Shown here: positions 40,501 to 50,655 of the stretch, piece after piece | Numbering within the stretch: the stretch's first letter is position 1 | Layout: each line of letters opens with the position of its first letter | Assembly (NCBI RefSeq): GCF_000421265.1 | Contig: NZ_ATWN01000005.1 | Location: 124,001 to 188,000, forward strand | Direction: 5' to 3' | DNA length: 64,000 bases | Source: Thalassospira lucentensis MCCC 1A00383 = DSM 14000 | Lineage (GTDB): Bacteria; Pseudomonadota; Alphaproteobacteria; Rhodospirillales; Thalassospiraceae | The notes under the pieces: model-generated | What the model was told of the DNA's origin: nothing | Databases searched by the model: none | The model's input: the letters and a program-made list of their open reading frames with translations, nothing else | Program-made: the position numbers and the translations under genes

Positions 40501-41283
40501 TTATGCGGAAGCTGCTTCTGCAGCTGCTTCTTTCGTCGCGTTCGCTTCAGCCGGAACTTCTTCCGCTTCACCGAGATCCGCGCCAGAAGCGGTCATTTCT
40601 TCCTGAATACCATCAAGAACAGAACCAACGAACAGATCGCAATACAGCTGGATCGCACGGATCGCATCATCGTTGCCCGGAACCGGGTACTGAACGTTCG
40701 CCGGGTCAGAGTTGGTATCGAGGATAGCAACAACCGGGATGTTCAGGTTCTTGGCATCTTGAATGGCAAGTGCTTCTTTGTTGGTGTCAACCACGACAAT
40801 AATGTCTGGCAGACCACCCATGTCCTTAATACCGCCCAGAGCGCGTTCAAGTTTGTCGCGCGAACGGGTCAGGTTCAGGATTTCTTTTTTGGTCAGACCT
40901 TCGGCACCCGAAGTCAGGATTTCGTCCTGTTCTTTGAGGCGTTTGATCGAATTGGAAACAGTGTTCCAGTTGGTCAGCATGCCGCCGAGCCAGCGATGGT
41001 TCACGTAGTACTGGCCGCAACGTTTTGCAGCTTCAGCAACGATCGGGGATGCCTGACGTTTGGTACCAACGAAAAGAACACGACCACCTGAAGCGGTAAC
41101 GTCACGAACGGCCTGCATCGCACGATGCAGCATCGGGACAGTTTCCTGCAAGTTCAGGATGTGGATGTCGTTACGTGCACCAAAGATGAACTGTTTCATC
41201 TTCGGGTTCCAACGGCGGGTGTGGTGACCAAAGTGGACACCAGCTTCCATGAGCTGGCGCATGGTAAAGGTTGGCAAAGCCAT
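40501..41283 (-). CDS. rpsB: 30S ribosomal protein S2
   Basis: Small-subunit ribosomal protein. The frame stays open to 41370, but the S2 N-terminus is [20 protein letters not shown], so I place the start at 41283 (260 aa), preceded by AGGTAGGAA. Family blocks [34 protein letters not shown] and [16 protein letters not shown] are present. The C-terminal tail is Ala/Glu-rich. It heads the 14-kb block running to lpxB. A hairpin in its leader (41328-41348) could take part in autoregulation. Confidence 0.98.
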   Translation of the reverse strand: MALPTFTMRQLMEAGVHFGHHTRRWNPKMKQFIFGARNDIHILNLQETVPMLHRAMQAVRDVTASGGRVLFVGTKRQASPIVAEAAKRCGQYYVNHRWLGGMLTNWNTVSNSIKRLKEQDEILTSGAEGLTKKEILNLTRSRDKLERALGGIKDMGGLPDIIVVVDTNKEALAIQDAKNLNIPVVAILDTNSDPANVQYPVPGNDDAIRAIQLYCDLFVGSVLDGIQEEMTASGADLGEAEEVPAEANATKEAAAEAASA

Positions 41284-41623
41284 GATAATTCCTACCTTTT
41301 TCCGGTTAATACCTCCGCGAAAGGGAATTTCATGCCTCATGCATGAAACACCGGATGGACGAGTTGCCATATGACGGCAGTCGCCGCTCTTTCGCGTGCG
41401 ATGTTCGAGCGGGTTTTAATCCCGTCCCGTAAAGAATGCAAGCCCTAAAACCCCGCTGACACGCAATGACACATGTTTGCCTGCTCAGCAGAACCAGAAC
41501 TGCAATCTGGAACAACACTTTAAACGATCAGCCCCACATTTTCATAGTAAAAAACCCAAAGAAACAGCCGCCCCGGCGTGCGTAAAGACATTGATCGAAC
41601 CGGAAATGCATACCGAAAAACCA
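41284..41623. other. Divergent region between rpsB and the tetR-type gene, with rpsB leader hairpin
   Basis: No gene is supported in these 340 bases. On the rpsB side, TTTCATGC (41328-41335) and GCATGAAA (41341-41348) form a perfect 8-bp hairpin about 45 bp before the rpsB start. It lies within what would be its mRNA leader, where S2 autoregulation acts in other bacteria. The regulator on the other side has its own promoter at 41624-41652. Confidence 0.45.
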
Positions 41624-41652
41624 TTGACGATGTAAAACGTTCGTTTTACATA
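41624..41652 (+). promoter_or_regulatory. Promoter and TetR-type operator of the regulator-MFS operon
   Basis: TTGACG at 41624-41629 and TACATA at 41647-41652 are 17 bp apart. Between and overlapping them lies a perfect inverted repeat, ATGTAAAACG-TT-CGTTTTACAT (41630-41651). A repressor dimer here would block polymerase directly. The expected transcription start falls on or next to the ATG at 41659, and no ribosome-binding site is present, so the message is probably leaderless. Confidence 0.7.
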
Positions 41653-41658
41653 TTTGAT

Positions 41659-42192
41659 ATGAACATAAAAACCAAACTCCTCATAGCCGCAGAGCAGCTT
41701 TTTGATCGGCATGGTTTCATGGCAACCAGCATGGACCGTTTGACCGCAGCCGCAGATATGTCCAGCCGCACGCTTTACAAACATATTGGCGGGAAAACTG
41801 GCCTCGTAACCGCCGTCTTGACGGCGCGAGACGAACGTTTCATGCAAAAGATCAACGTCAACAGTCTTGATGAACTGTTCAACGCGCTGGCGGAATGGGT
41901 TCGGGATGAAGGCGCGCGCGGCTGCCTTTTCCTGCGGGCCTACGGCGAAACGGGTGGGAACACACCGGAAATAGCGGAGGTCGTCTTGCGTCATAAAGCG
42001 GCATTTCGCAACCGACTTGACGAAATAGTCCGCTCAGAAGTCGGGCTTAGTGATGCAAACGTCAGCGCCCTCGTCGACCAAATACTAATCTTGATTGAAG
42101 GCGCCACATCCGTTTCAGTTTACCAAGGCGAAGGTGCTATTTCTGCGGCACGCGACGCAGCGGCTGTCCTGATTGCGCAGGCCCGATCATGA
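41659..42192 (+). CDS. TetR/AcrR-family transcriptional regulator
   Basis: Probable repressor of itself and of the efflux gene that follows. The protein from the ATG at 41659 is 177 aa. The N-terminal TetR helix-turn-helix (residues 3-48) reads KLLIAAEQLFDRHGFMATSM, MSSRTLYKHIGGKTGL. The frame is open upstream to 41578, but those codons would run through the operator and lack family similarity. The C-terminal ligand-binding domain (about 70-175) is helical and its inducer cannot be told. The stop overlaps the start of the transporter gene by 4 bp. Confidence 0.9.
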   Translation: MNIKTKLLIAAEQLFDRHGFMATSMDRLTAAADMSSRTLYKHIGGKTGLVTAVLTARDERFMQKINVNSLDELFNALAEWVRDEGARGCLFLRAYGETGGNTPEIAEVVLRHKAAFRNRLDEIVRSEVGLSDANVSALVDQILILIEGATSVSVYQGEGAISAARDAAAVLIAQARS

Positions 42193-43325
42193 ATGCTGCA
42201 CTTCGCATCGGAACCACCGGATTTGGCTTGATCGCTGTTTGTTATGGCTTTGCGCGCTTTGCCTTTGGTTTGTTCCTACCAGAAATTGACAATGACCTTT
42301 CTCTTGGTCCTACCCTATCGGGTATCATTTCAGGCGGCTCATTTTTTGGCTATTGTATTGCAATTGTCGCCTCGGCCACGTTAACCGAGCGGTTCGGTGC
42401 ACGTGCAGTTGCAGTCTGCGCATCGCTGGTCGCGGCGATTGGTATGGCCGGAATTGCTGCGGCACCAAACGCAGTCTGGCTTGCTGGTGCTGTACTTTTG
42501 GCGGGATCAAGCACGGGCTTGGCATCCCCACCAATGGCCGCCGCTGTCACAGCAGCGGTAAAACGTCATCAGCAGAACATAACAAACACCACGATCAATG
42601 CCGGGACAAGTGCGGGCATTGCACTTTCAGGCCCGATTGCATTGTTGGTTGCCGGGCAATGGCGTTTGGCGTTTGGCGGGTTCGCGCTTGTTGCCCTATT
42701 GATGGCATTCGTCGCACACATAACCCTGCCCCGCACGGACGACACCCCAAGTTCGCCGCAAAGATTACCGCCAGTTACTGATGATGTCGTGCGACTGATT
42801 ATCGCAGCGTTTCTGATGGGGGCTGCCAGTACCGCCCTTTGGTCCTTTGGCGGCCAGTTGGCAAACTTACACATGGGATGGAAGATAAACGATATCGGGA
42901 TGCTATGGGTTGCCATCGGTTCAGCAGGCATTTTCGGTGCTTTTGCCGGTGCATTTGTTGCGCGCTTTGGCCTTAACCGCACCCACTGGATGTTTCTGGG
43001 GTTGATGTCCGTTGGCATTCTCGCCGTCGGCATGACGGGGGCTACCCCCTTCACCACCCTTCTTGGTGGTGCCTTGTTCGGGGCTTCTTATGTCATGTTA
43101 ACCGGGGTGTATTTGATCTGGGGCGTTGCCGCGTCACCCAATCGCCCTGCGATGGGATTAATGATCGGTTTTCTTATGATCGCAGTCGGTCAAACGGCGG
43201 GAGCCCCCGTTTTCGGGATATTGATGGACGCGTTTGGCCCGGACCATGCGGTGATGGTTTTCATCGTGCTGGGACTTGCAGCCGGTGGGGCGAGTATCAG
43301 AAGAAAACTGGTCGCCGCACGATGA
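42189..43325 (+). CDS. MFS transporter, YbfB/YjiJ-type
   Basis: Major facilitator superfamily permease (378 aa) with about 12 hydrophobic segments. The N-terminal block GLIAVCYGFARFAFGLFLPEI and RFGARAVAV after the second helix (the loop 2-3 signature position) place it among YbfB/YjiJ-like exporters of unknown substrate. A central charged loop lies at about residues 180-195. It starts inside the regulator's stop codon (ATGA), so the two are translated together, and the pair looks like a self-contained drug or metabolite efflux module. Confidence 0.88.
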   Translation: MNAALRIGTTGFGLIAVCYGFARFAFGLFLPEIDNDLSLGPTLSGIISGGSFFGYCIAIVASATLTERFGARAVAVCASLVAAIGMAGIAAAPNAVWLAGAVLLAGSSTGLASPPMAAAVTAAVKRHQQNITNTTINAGTSAGIALSGPIALLVAGQWRLAFGGFALVALLMAFVAHITLPRTDDTPSSPQRLPPVTDDVVRLIIAAFLMGAASTALWSFGGQLANLHMGWKINDIGMLWVAIGSAGIFGAFAGAFVARFGLNRTHWMFLGLMSVGILAVGMTGATPFTTLLGGALFGASYVMLTGVYLIWGVAASPNRPAMGLMIGFLMIAVGQTAGAPVFGILMDAFGPDHAVMVFIVLGLAAGGASIRRKLVAAR

Positions 43326-43419
43326 AACGTTATGAGGTTTGGCATAAACGCGCGATCATGCATAGCGAGCACGCCGACCGGCGCCTGAACTTCCACAAAC
43401 CCCGGCGATTAAGTTTCCT

Positions 43420-46400
43420 CTAAATTTCCTCGGCAAATTCAACGCCCGGAATAGCCCCGATGGCGCCGATCAGAGATGGCCCGACCTTATAACTGTCTTC
43501 AAGCTCGATCTCGGCCATGCGGCCATCGCCACACATGGACGACAAGGTCACAAGGCCCCTTCCCTTGCCCGCCGTTTCAAGCAATTCGCGGATTTCTGAA
43601 ACCGGATCAGGGCGGTTCAACCGAATGCGAATGCCTTCGGCCGCCCCTGAAACAGCCTGTTCAAGATCCTCTACGCGCTGACCTTGAATGCGCAGTTGCC
43701 CTTCGCGCATTTCAGCCGCAACAATCAACAGAACCGGCCGTCCGGCATTGATGATTTCCTTGTATGCCGCCCAGGCTTCTGCCCAGAAGGCGACTTCGAA
43801 GCTACCGGTCGGGTCGGAAAACATCACGAAGGCAAATTTCGAACCGTTCTTTTTCGAAATCATTTCACGGGCATTGATCAAGGTTCCGGCGAGTTTGATC
43901 GCCCCTTTATTCTGCGCACGCATGCGGGCAGGCAATTCCTTGATCGGTGCAATGCCAATCCGCTGAATACTTTTGCCGAACGTATCAAGCGGATGGGCCG
44001 ACAGGTAAAAGCCGATGGCCGAGAATTCCTCGGTCAGTTTTTCCATCGGCACCCAGTCACGCTCATCAGGCAGTTTGATCGCGTCCTTGGCAAAGGCGCT
44101 TTCATCACCAAACATCGAAATCTGGTCATCATTACGTGCCTGCATTTCGCGCTGGGCAACGGCGATGACTTTATCGACATTTTCAAGCATGACCTTGCGG
44201 TTAGTCGCCAGACAGTCCAGCGCACCGGCACGGACAAGGTTTTCAAGCAGGCGTTTATTGACGGCCCGACTATCGATGCGCGATGCAAAATCGGTAAGAT
44301 CTTTAAACGGCCCGTTGGCTTCGCGCTCGGCAACCAAGCTTTCCATCGCCGCATCGCCGACATTGCGGATTGCCGCCAGTGCATAGCGGATTTTACCGCC
44401 GCTCTCGTGGTTTTCGACCGAGAACGCGACTTGCGAATGGTTGATGCAGGGCGGCAGAATTTCGATTTCAAGCCGTTCGACTTCTTGCTTGAACACCGCA
44501 AGTTTTTCGGTGTTGTGCATATCAAGCGTCATCAACGCGGCCATGAATTCGACCGGATAGTTGGCCTTTAGAAACGCGGTTTGATAGGCCACCAGCGCAT
44601 AGGCGGCGGCGTGTGATTTGTTAAAGCCGTAGGATGCGAATTTGGCGACCTGATCAAAGATGTCGGATGCTTGTCCGCGATCAACACCGTTCTTTTCCGA
44701 TCCTTCGACAAACAGCGACCGCTGCTTTTCCATTTCTTCGGCGATTTTTTTACCCATCGCACGGCGCAGCAAATCTGCACCGCCAAGCGAATAGCCCGCC
44801 ATGATCTGGGCCAGCTCCATGACCTGTTCCTGATAGATCATGATGCCATAGGTTTCTTGCAGGATCGGCTGCAACATCGGGTGCATGTAATCAGGTTCTT
44901 CCTGACCATGCTTACGTGCAATGTAATGCGGGATGTTATCCATCGGGCCCGGACGATACAGCGCCACGACAGCGATAATATCTTCTAACGTATCTGGCTT
45001 CAGACCGCGTAAAACGTCCTGCATGCCTTGGGATTCAAGCTGGAACACGCCGACGGTTTCAGCGGCAGACAACAGTTTAAACGATGGACGATCATCAAGC
45101 TCAATTGCACTGATATCAAAATCTTGCGGGACGTCTTTGCGTTGACGCATCAAATTGACGGCTTCGATAATCACCGTCAGGGTCTTAAGCCCCAGGAAGT
45201 CAAACTTCACCAGCCCGGCGTTTTCAACATACTTCATGTTGAACTGTGTCACCGGCATGTCCGAGCGCGGATCGCGATAGAGCGGGACCAGCTCATCAAG
45301 ATCGCGATCACCGATCACAACCCCGGCCGCGTGGGTCGAGGAGTTGCGGTACAGCCCTTCGATCTGCATGGCGATGGTGAGCAAGCGGTCGATGTCGGGG
45401 TCTTCACGTGCAATCCGGCGCAGGTCCGGTTCCATATCGATCGCTTCTTTGAGCGGGATCGGTTTGGCCGGATCGCCGGGAATCATTTTACAGATTTTAT
45501 CGACATAGCCGTATGGAATGCTCAGCACACGCCCGACGTCACGCACGGCGGCCTTGGCTTGCAGCTTACCGAATGTGATGATCTGTGCGACACGGTCATG
45601 ACCGTATTTTTTCTGCACATACTCAATCACTTCGCCGCGTCGATCCTGACAGAAATCGACGTCAAAGTCAGGCATCGACACACGTTCCGGGTTAAGGAAA
45701 CGTTCGAACAGAAGCGAAAACCGAAGCGGATCAAGATCGGTAATCAAAAGCGCATAGGCCACAAGCGACCCTGCCCCCGACCCACGGCCCGGTCCAACCG
45801 GAATTTCATGATCCTTCGCCCATTGAATGAAGTCGGCAACGATCAAAAAGTAGCCCGGAAAGCCCATCTGATTGATGATGCCAAGCTCATAATCAAGGCG
45901 CGTCCAATAGGGTTTGGCGATTTCTTCCTTGTCAGCATCCGACATATCATCGGTATAGACATATTTTGCCAGTCGGCCCTTAAGGCCTTCTTCGGACATG
46001 TGGCGCAGTTCGTCGACCTCGGTCCGGCCTTCGCCACAGTCAAAGGGCGGCAGGATCGGATCGATTTTTTCGACGTGCCATGAACAGCGTTTGGCAATCG
46101 CCACCGTATTGTCGCAGGCCTCGGGGATATCGGCGAACAGGTTGCGCATTTCATCTGCGGTCTTAAACCGGTGATCTCTCGTCAGTTTCCAGCGTTCATC
46201 CTGCCCGACGACCGCCCCCTGCCCGATACAGATGAACACGTCATGGGCTTCATACATGTTGCCCGACGGGAAATAGCAATTGTTGGTCGCAACAAGTGGC
46301 ACGTCATGATCGTAGGCCAGCTTAACCAAACCCGGTTCGACCTGCTCTTCAAGCGCCTCGCCGTGTCTTTGCAACTCGATATACAGGCGGTTGCCAAAGA

Positions 46401-46905
46401 TGCCCTTTAATTTCGTCAGACAGGCTTCGGCCTTATCAACCTGTTCCTCGGCCAGAAGGCGCGCCAAGGGCCCGGTTGGGCCACCGGTCAGGCAAATCAC
46501 ATGGTCGGAATATTGTTCGATGTGCTCATACAGCGCCTTGGGTTCGCTTCCGGCCTCAGACGTCATATGGGCGCGCGAAACAATTTTCAGAAGGTTGAAA
46601 TAACCTTCCTTATTCTGGGCAATCAGAACAAGGCGATCAGGCATCGGTTCGCGCATGATTTTGCCAACAGCAGGCTTATCGCCAAACCGCTCAAAACCCA
46701 TTTGCACGCCAAGGATCGGCTGAATACCCGCACCACTCATGGCGCCAGCGAAATCAAGCGCGCCGAACATATTGTCGGTATCGGTCATCGCAACGGCAGG
46801 TTGGCCGTCGGCTGCGCAAAGCTTGGCAAGCTCCTTCGTCGTGATGGCACCTTCGGCAAGCGAATAGTTGGTGTGAACACGAAGATGGACGAAACCGTTT
46901 TCCAT
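43420..46905 (-). CDS. dnaE: DNA polymerase III subunit alpha
   Basis: Replicative polymerase (1161 aa). The PHP domain comes first (HLRVHTNYSLAEGAI). The C-family palm has GRGSGAGSLVAYAL and the catalytic acidic motif MPDFDVDFCQDRRGEV. Fingers follow with AYRPGPMDNIP-like LYRPGPMDNIP, YQEQVMELAQIMAGYSLG and GFNKSHAAAYALV. An OB fold begins about residue 985 (FAFVMFSDPTGSFEV). The protein is full length, of the main DnaE1 type. It converges with the MFS gene and follows lolD by 126 bp, the gap containing a perfect 10-bp hairpin. Confidence 0.98.
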   Translation of the reverse strand: MENGFVHLRVHTNYSLAEGAITTKELAKLCAADGQPAVAMTDTDNMFGALDFAGAMSGAGIQPILGVQMGFERFGDKPAVGKIMREPMPDRLVLIAQNKEGYFNLLKIVSRAHMTSEAGSEPKALYEHIEQYSDHVICLTGGPTGPLARLLAEEQVDKAEACLTKLKGIFGNRLYIELQRHGEALEEQVEPGLVKLAYDHDVPLVATNNCYFPSGNMYEAHDVFICIGQGAVVGQDERWKLTRDHRFKTADEMRNLFADIPEACDNTVAIAKRCSWHVEKIDPILPPFDCGEGRTEVDELRHMSEEGLKGRLAKYVYTDDMSDADKEEIAKPYWTRLDYELGIINQMGFPGYFLIVADFIQWAKDHEIPVGPGRGSGAGSLVAYALLITDLDPLRFSLLFERFLNPERVSMPDFDVDFCQDRRGEVIEYVQKKYGHDRVAQIITFGKLQAKAAVRDVGRVLSIPYGYVDKICKMIPGDPAKPIPLKEAIDMEPDLRRIAREDPDIDRLLTIAMQIEGLYRNSSTHAAGVVIGDRDLDELVPLYRDPRSDMPVTQFNMKYVENAGLVKFDFLGLKTLTVIIEAVNLMRQRKDVPQDFDISAIELDDRPSFKLLSAAETVGVFQLESQGMQDVLRGLKPDTLEDIIAVVALYRPGPMDNIPHYIARKHGQEEPDYMHPMLQPILQETYGIMIYQEQVMELAQIMAGYSLGGADLLRRAMGKKIAEEMEKQRSLFVEGSEKNGVDRGQASDIFDQVAKFASYGFNKSHAAAYALVAYQTAFLKANYPVEFMAALMTLDMHNTEKLAVFKQEVERLEIEILPPCINHSQVAFSVENHESGGKIRYALAAIRNVGDAAMESLVAEREANGPFKDLTDFASRIDSRAVNKRLLENLVRAGALDCLATNRKVMLENVDKVIAVAQREMQARNDDQISMFGDESAFAKDAIKLPDERDWVPMEKLTEEFSAIGFYLSAHPLDTFGKSIQRIGIAPIKELPARMRAQNKGAIKLAGTLINAREMISKKNGSKFAFVMFSDPTGSFEVAFWAEAWAAYKEIINAGRPVLLIVAAEMREGQLRIQGQRVEDLEQAVSGAAEGIRIRLNRPDPVSEIRELLETAGKGRGLVTLSSMCGDGRMAEIELEDSYKVGPSLIGAIGAIPGVEFAEEI

Positions 46906-46946
46906 CGTAATTTTACCCCGGAAAAGAAGACAAAAGACTGGTCACA

Positions 46947-46974
46947 CGGTGTTTCGTACAATGGCGAAACACCG
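46947..46974 (-). terminator. Perfect hairpin between lolD and dnaE
   Basis: CGGTGTTTCG and CGAAACACCG form a 10-bp perfect stem with an 8-nt loop. On the minus strand a T-rich stretch (CTTTTG, CTTCTTTTCC) begins only about 10 bp later, so it is a weak terminator or a dnaE leader structure. Confidence 0.45.
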
Positions 46975-47031
46975 CGTTCGATCAGCTTAGAGAATTTTGA
47001 GCCGTTGCGAAAGGTCGCTTAGGGACAGAAC

Positions 47032-47766
47032 CTAGGCGAGTTCGGCTGGATCAAGTTCGACCAAATGACCATCCCGCAAGGTCACTACCCGGTCCATCTG
47101 GCTTGCCAGTGCCGGGTTATGGGTTGCGATCAAGGATGCCAGACCCGTTTCACGCACCAGAGACATCAACATGCCAAAGACAGTTGCCGCTGTTTGCGGG
47201 TCAAGGTTACCGGTCGGCTCATCGGCAAATAAAACGTCCGGCACATTGGCAAGAGCACGCGCAATGGCAACCCGTTGCTGCTCACCACCCGACAAGCGCG
47301 CGGGACGATGTTCAGCACGATTTTCAAGGCCAAGACAACGCAGGAGTTCAAGACCGCGCACTTCGGCTTCGGAGCGTTTCAGGCCATTGATCATTTGCGG
47401 CATGACGACATTTTCAATTGCAGAAAATTCCGGCAGCAAATGATGGTACTGATAGACAAACCCGATGTGGCGACGGCGCATTTCGGTCCGCGCAAGATCA
47501 GACAAATCCGTGCTGCGCTTACCACCGATCGACACCAAACCGCCGTCAGGCTTTTCAAGCAATCCGGCGATCTGGAGCAAGGTTGATTTACCCGCACCAG
47601 ACGGCCCGACAAGGGCGACAATTTCGCCCTGATGGATTTCAAGATCGACTGATTTGAGGATTTCCAGCTGATCGGGGCCCTGATTGAAAACACGATCAAT
47701 CTTTTCAAGGCGCAGAACAACAGTACGCGAGCGTTCCTGAGCAGTTGTTTTGACCTGATCACTCAT
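47032..47766 (-). CDS. lolD: Lipoprotein-releasing ABC transporter ATP-binding protein LolD
   Basis: ATPase that drives release of outer-membrane lipoproteins to LolA. The frame is open to 47826, but the ATG at 47766 ([13 protein letters not shown]) sits inside the end of the permease gene with an 8-bp overlap and gives a 244-aa protein of usual size. Motifs: Walker [14 protein letters not shown]-loop [12 protein letters not shown], signature [15 protein letters not shown], Walker [13 protein letters not shown] and the switch histidine in IATHNPAL. Confidence 0.96.
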   Translation of the reverse strand: MSDQVKTTAQERSRTVVLRLEKIDRVFNQGPDQLEILKSVDLEIHQGEIVALVGPSGAGKSTLLQIAGLLEKPDGGLVSIGGKRSTDLSDLARTEMRRRHIGFVYQYHHLLPEFSAIENVVMPQMINGLKRSEAEVRGLELLRCLGLENRAEHRPARLSGGEQQRVAIARALANVPDVLFADEPTGNLDPQTAATVFGMLMSLVRETGLASLIATHNPALASQMDRVVTLRDGHLVELDPAELA

Positions 47767-49009
47767 AGCGCAGAGCCTCCACCGGATCGAGACGCGACGC
47801 CCGCCATGCCGGATAAACCGTGGCAAGGAAGGTCAGTGTGAGGGACATGACGCAAACCAGAACGACCTCGCCCGTATCCATATCGGCCGGCAGTTGCGAC
47901 AGGAAATAGATTTCAGCATTAAACAAATCGGTGCCCGTCAGGGTCTGAATGAACTGGCGGATGTTTTCGATGTTCAGACAGAACAACACACCGATGATCA
48001 GACCACTCAGCGTGCCCAAAACCCCGATGGATGCGCCCGCCAGGAAGAACACCTTCATGATTGATTTGCGGGTCGCCCCCATGGTGCGCAGGATGGCAAT
48101 ATCGCGCCCCTTATCCTTTACCAGCATGACCATGCCCGAAATGATATTGAAGGCGGCAACAAGAATGATCAATGTCAGGATCAGGAACATCACATTACGT
48201 TCGACCTGTAACGCATTGAAAAATCCGGAATTTGATTGTTGCCAATTGACCAGCCGCAGCTTTTCACTGGCAAGCGTTGTCAACAGCGTATCCATGGTGT
48301 CATCAAGTGACGAGATATCATCAAGCATCACTTCAAAATGTGTGATTTTCTCGGGCAGGCGGAAATAAAGCTGTGCGGCAGACAGCGGCATAAAGATAAA
48401 CCCGCTGTCATATTCATACATGCCAATATCAAACAGCCCGGCCACGGTATAGGCGCGTACACGCGGGACGGCGCCAAATGCGGTGACATTGCCCTTGGGC
48501 GAAATCAGATTGACGGTATCACCGACTCCGACACCAAGCTTCATCGCAAGACGTGCGCCCATGATGATGCTGTCATCACCCTTAAAATTATCAAGCGACC
48601 CAAACACGATGTTATCGGCAATGGTTTTACGTTGTTTAACATCGTCAGGACGCATGCCGCGCACAATGGCACCGCTTGCCCGGCCATTTTTCGATGCCAT
48701 GACCTGTCCTTCAACGACAGGAACAGACAGCTTTACATTACCGGTTTCAGCGATCTCTTTTTCAATCGCATCGTAATTGGCAATGCCGTCATTGCTTTGT
48801 GCATAGACCGATATATGCCCGTTCAACCCTAAAATCCGACCAAGTAATTCGGCGCGGAAACCGTTCATGACCGACATCACAATAATCAGCGTTGCCACAC
48901 CAAGCATGATGCCCAGCAACGAGAAAATGGCGATAACGGAAACGAAACCTTCCTGCCGACGTGGACGCAGGTAGCGAAAGGCCACCATACGTTCGAACGG
49001 ACTGAACAT
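47759..49009 (-). CDS. lolC: Lipoprotein-releasing ABC transporter permease LolC/LolE
   Basis: Membrane subunit of the LolCDE complex. I place the start at the ATG at 49009 ([18 protein letters not shown]), giving 416 aa. One membrane segment is near residues 25-50 ([21 protein letters not shown]). A large periplasmic domain runs to about 260, and three segments follow in the C-terminal third, the FtsX/MacB layout. Only one permease gene is present beside lolD, so the complex is probably a homodimer of this protein (LolF type), as known for many alphaproteobacteria; the LolC or LolE name is therefore loose. Confidence 0.93.
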   Translation of the reverse strand: MFSPFERMVAFRYLRPRRQEGFVSVIAIFSLLGIMLGVATLIIVMSVMNGFRAELLGRILGLNGHISVYAQSNDGIANYDAIEKEIAETGNVKLSVPVVEGQVMASKNGRASGAIVRGMRPDDVKQRKTIADNIVFGSLDNFKGDDSIIMGARLAMKLGVGVGDTVNLISPKGNVTAFGAVPRVRAYTVAGLFDIGMYEYDSGFIFMPLSAAQLYFRLPEKITHFEVMLDDISSLDDTMDTLLTTLASEKLRLVNWQQSNSGFFNALQVERNVMFLILTLIILVAAFNIISGMVMLVKDKGRDIAILRTMGATRKSIMKVFFLAGASIGVLGTLSGLIIGVLFCLNIENIRQFIQTLTGTDLFNAEIYFLSQLPADMDTGEVVLVCVMSLTLTFLATVYPAWRASRLDPVEALRYE

Positions 49010-49123
49010 GGGCACTCTATCCTTGTGGAAGCTGGTCAGGAAATGGCCCCGCATGCCTAAACATCAAACGAAGCCGGAAATCACAACGGGGCAGCAATCG
49101 CTGCCCCGTTTTTTAATATTTGA
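49009..49123. other. Gap between proS and lolC with a hairpin at 49085-49110
   Basis: The 11-bp perfect stem AACGGGGCAGC/GCTGCCCCGTT has a 4-nt loop and lies 14 bp past the proS stop. The T-run (TTTTAATATT) is on the plus-strand side, so it is not a clear minus-strand terminator. It may reduce read-through from proS into lolC. Confidence 0.5.
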
Positions 49124-50452
49124 TCAGGCGCTAAGCTGGTTCAGAGCAGCATCGAAGGTAACTTCGGTTTTCTCGCCGTTTCTGCGGTTTTTAAGCTCAA
49201 CCACACCGTTTTTAAGCCCGTTCGGACCAATGACGATCTGCCATGGCAAACCAATCAGGTCCATATCAGCAAATTTGCCACCGGCACGCATGTCACGGTC
49301 ATCATAAAGAACCTCGATACCAGCATTGGTGAGCTTGGCATAGGCGTCTTCGCAGGCCGCGTCACAAGCATCATCACCAGTACGCAGATTGATCAGGCCA
49401 ACCTTGTACGGGGCAACCGCGTCGGGCCAGATGATACCGTTTTCGTCATGGGATGCTTCAATGAGCGCACCGACAAGACGTGAAACGCCAATTCCGTAAG
49501 ACCCCATCTGAACCGGCGTATCCTTGCCATCCGGGCCAAGAACGGTTGCGCCCATCGGTTCGGAATATTTCGCACCGAAATGGAAGATGTGACCAACTTC
49601 GATCCCGCGCGTTGTCACCAGATCATCGCCCAATGACTTTACGGCATCCTGTTCTGGATCGTGCATGTCCTCGGTCGCGGCGTAATCTTTAAGTGTCGTC
49701 TGCACCCAGCTTTCAAGGCCGGTACGGTCATTGAGGTCAACACCCTGCCCGCTCAGATCTTTTTCCAGCCATTTCTGATCGCAGAAAACTTCACTTTCAC
49801 CGGTTTCGGCAAGAATGATGAATTCGTGGCTCAAATCACCACCAATCGGGCCGGTATCAGCCACCATCGGGATCGCCTTCACACCCAAACGGGTAAAGGT
49901 CCGGCAATAGGCCAGGAAAATCTTGTTATAGGTGTGACGCGCGCTTTCATAGTCGATGTCGAACGAGTAGGCATCCTTCATCAGGAATTCGCGGCCCCGC
50001 ATCACGCCAAAGCGCGGGCGGATCTCGTCACGGAATTTCCACTGAATGTGATAGAGCATCTGCGGCAGCTGCTTATAAGAACGCACATCATTGCGGAATA
50101 TATCGGTGATGGCTTCTTCGTTGGTCGGCCCAAACAGCATTTTACGATCATGACGGTCGGTAATGCGCAGCATCTCCAGACCGTAATCATCGTAACGACC
50201 ACTTTCCTGCCAGAGCTCGGCGGGCTGAATGGTTGGCATCAGCAGTTCGTTAAAGCCGATCTTGTCCTGTTCTTCACGAACGATCTGTTCGATTTTCTTA
50301 AGAACACGGTGGCCAAGCGGCAGCCAGGAATAGATACCCGCCGTGAGCTGGCGGACCATACCAGCGCGCAGCATCAAACGGTGAGAAGCAATCTGGGCTT
50401 CTGACGGGGTTTCCTTCAGGGTCGGCAGAAAGAACTGGGAAAGACGCATCAA
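49124..50452 (-). CDS. proS: Proline--tRNA ligase (short, alphaproteobacterial type)
   Basis: Charges tRNA-Pro. At 442 aa it is about 130 residues shorter than the E. coli enzyme because the editing (INS) domain is lacking, which is standard for alphaproteobacteria. Class II motifs are visible: motif 1 region [19 protein letters not shown], motif 2 [19 protein letters not shown] and motif 3 [18 protein letters not shown]-terminal anticodon-binding domain starts about residue 345 (PYKVGLINL). Confidence 0.97.
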   Translation of the reverse strand: MMRLSQFFLPTLKETPSEAQIASHRLMLRAGMVRQLTAGIYSWLPLGHRVLKKIEQIVREEQDKIGFNELLMPTIQPAELWQESGRYDDYGLEMLRITDRHDRKMLFGPTNEEAITDIFRNDVRSYKQLPQMLYHIQWKFRDEIRPRFGVMRGREFLMKDAYSFDIDYESARHTYNKIFLAYCRTFTRLGVKAIPMVADTGPIGGDLSHEFIILAETGESEVFCDQKWLEKDLSGQGVDLNDRTGLESWVQTTLKDYAATEDMHDPEQDAVKSLGDDLVTTRGIEVGHIFHFGAKYSEPMGATVLGPDGKDTPVQMGSYGIGVSRLVGALIEASHDENGIIWPDAVAPYKVGLINLRTGDDACDAACEDAYAKLTNAGIEVLYDDRDMRAGGKFADMDLIGLPWQIVIGPNGLKNGVVELKNRRNGEKTEVTFDAALNQLSA

Positions 50453-50655
50453 TGCCTCGTGATGAACAAATCTGAATTGTTGGGTTTATTAATTACCTTG
50501 CCCGGAAAATGCGACAGCATCGCGCGAAACGCAAGCTGGAACTTATGTTATCTGATCGCAGTCTGGTTAGTTTCCAATGATGGCAAAACTACGATTGTCC
50601 GCGAAGGCCTGCAACTGTGTGTACAGATTGCCCCCATAACGCCCACCGGGCGGTG

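Noticed and set aside
45028-46083. A 351-codon open frame antisense to dnaE
   Set aside because: It is a shadow of the DnaE coding frame, with no start signal and no motif.
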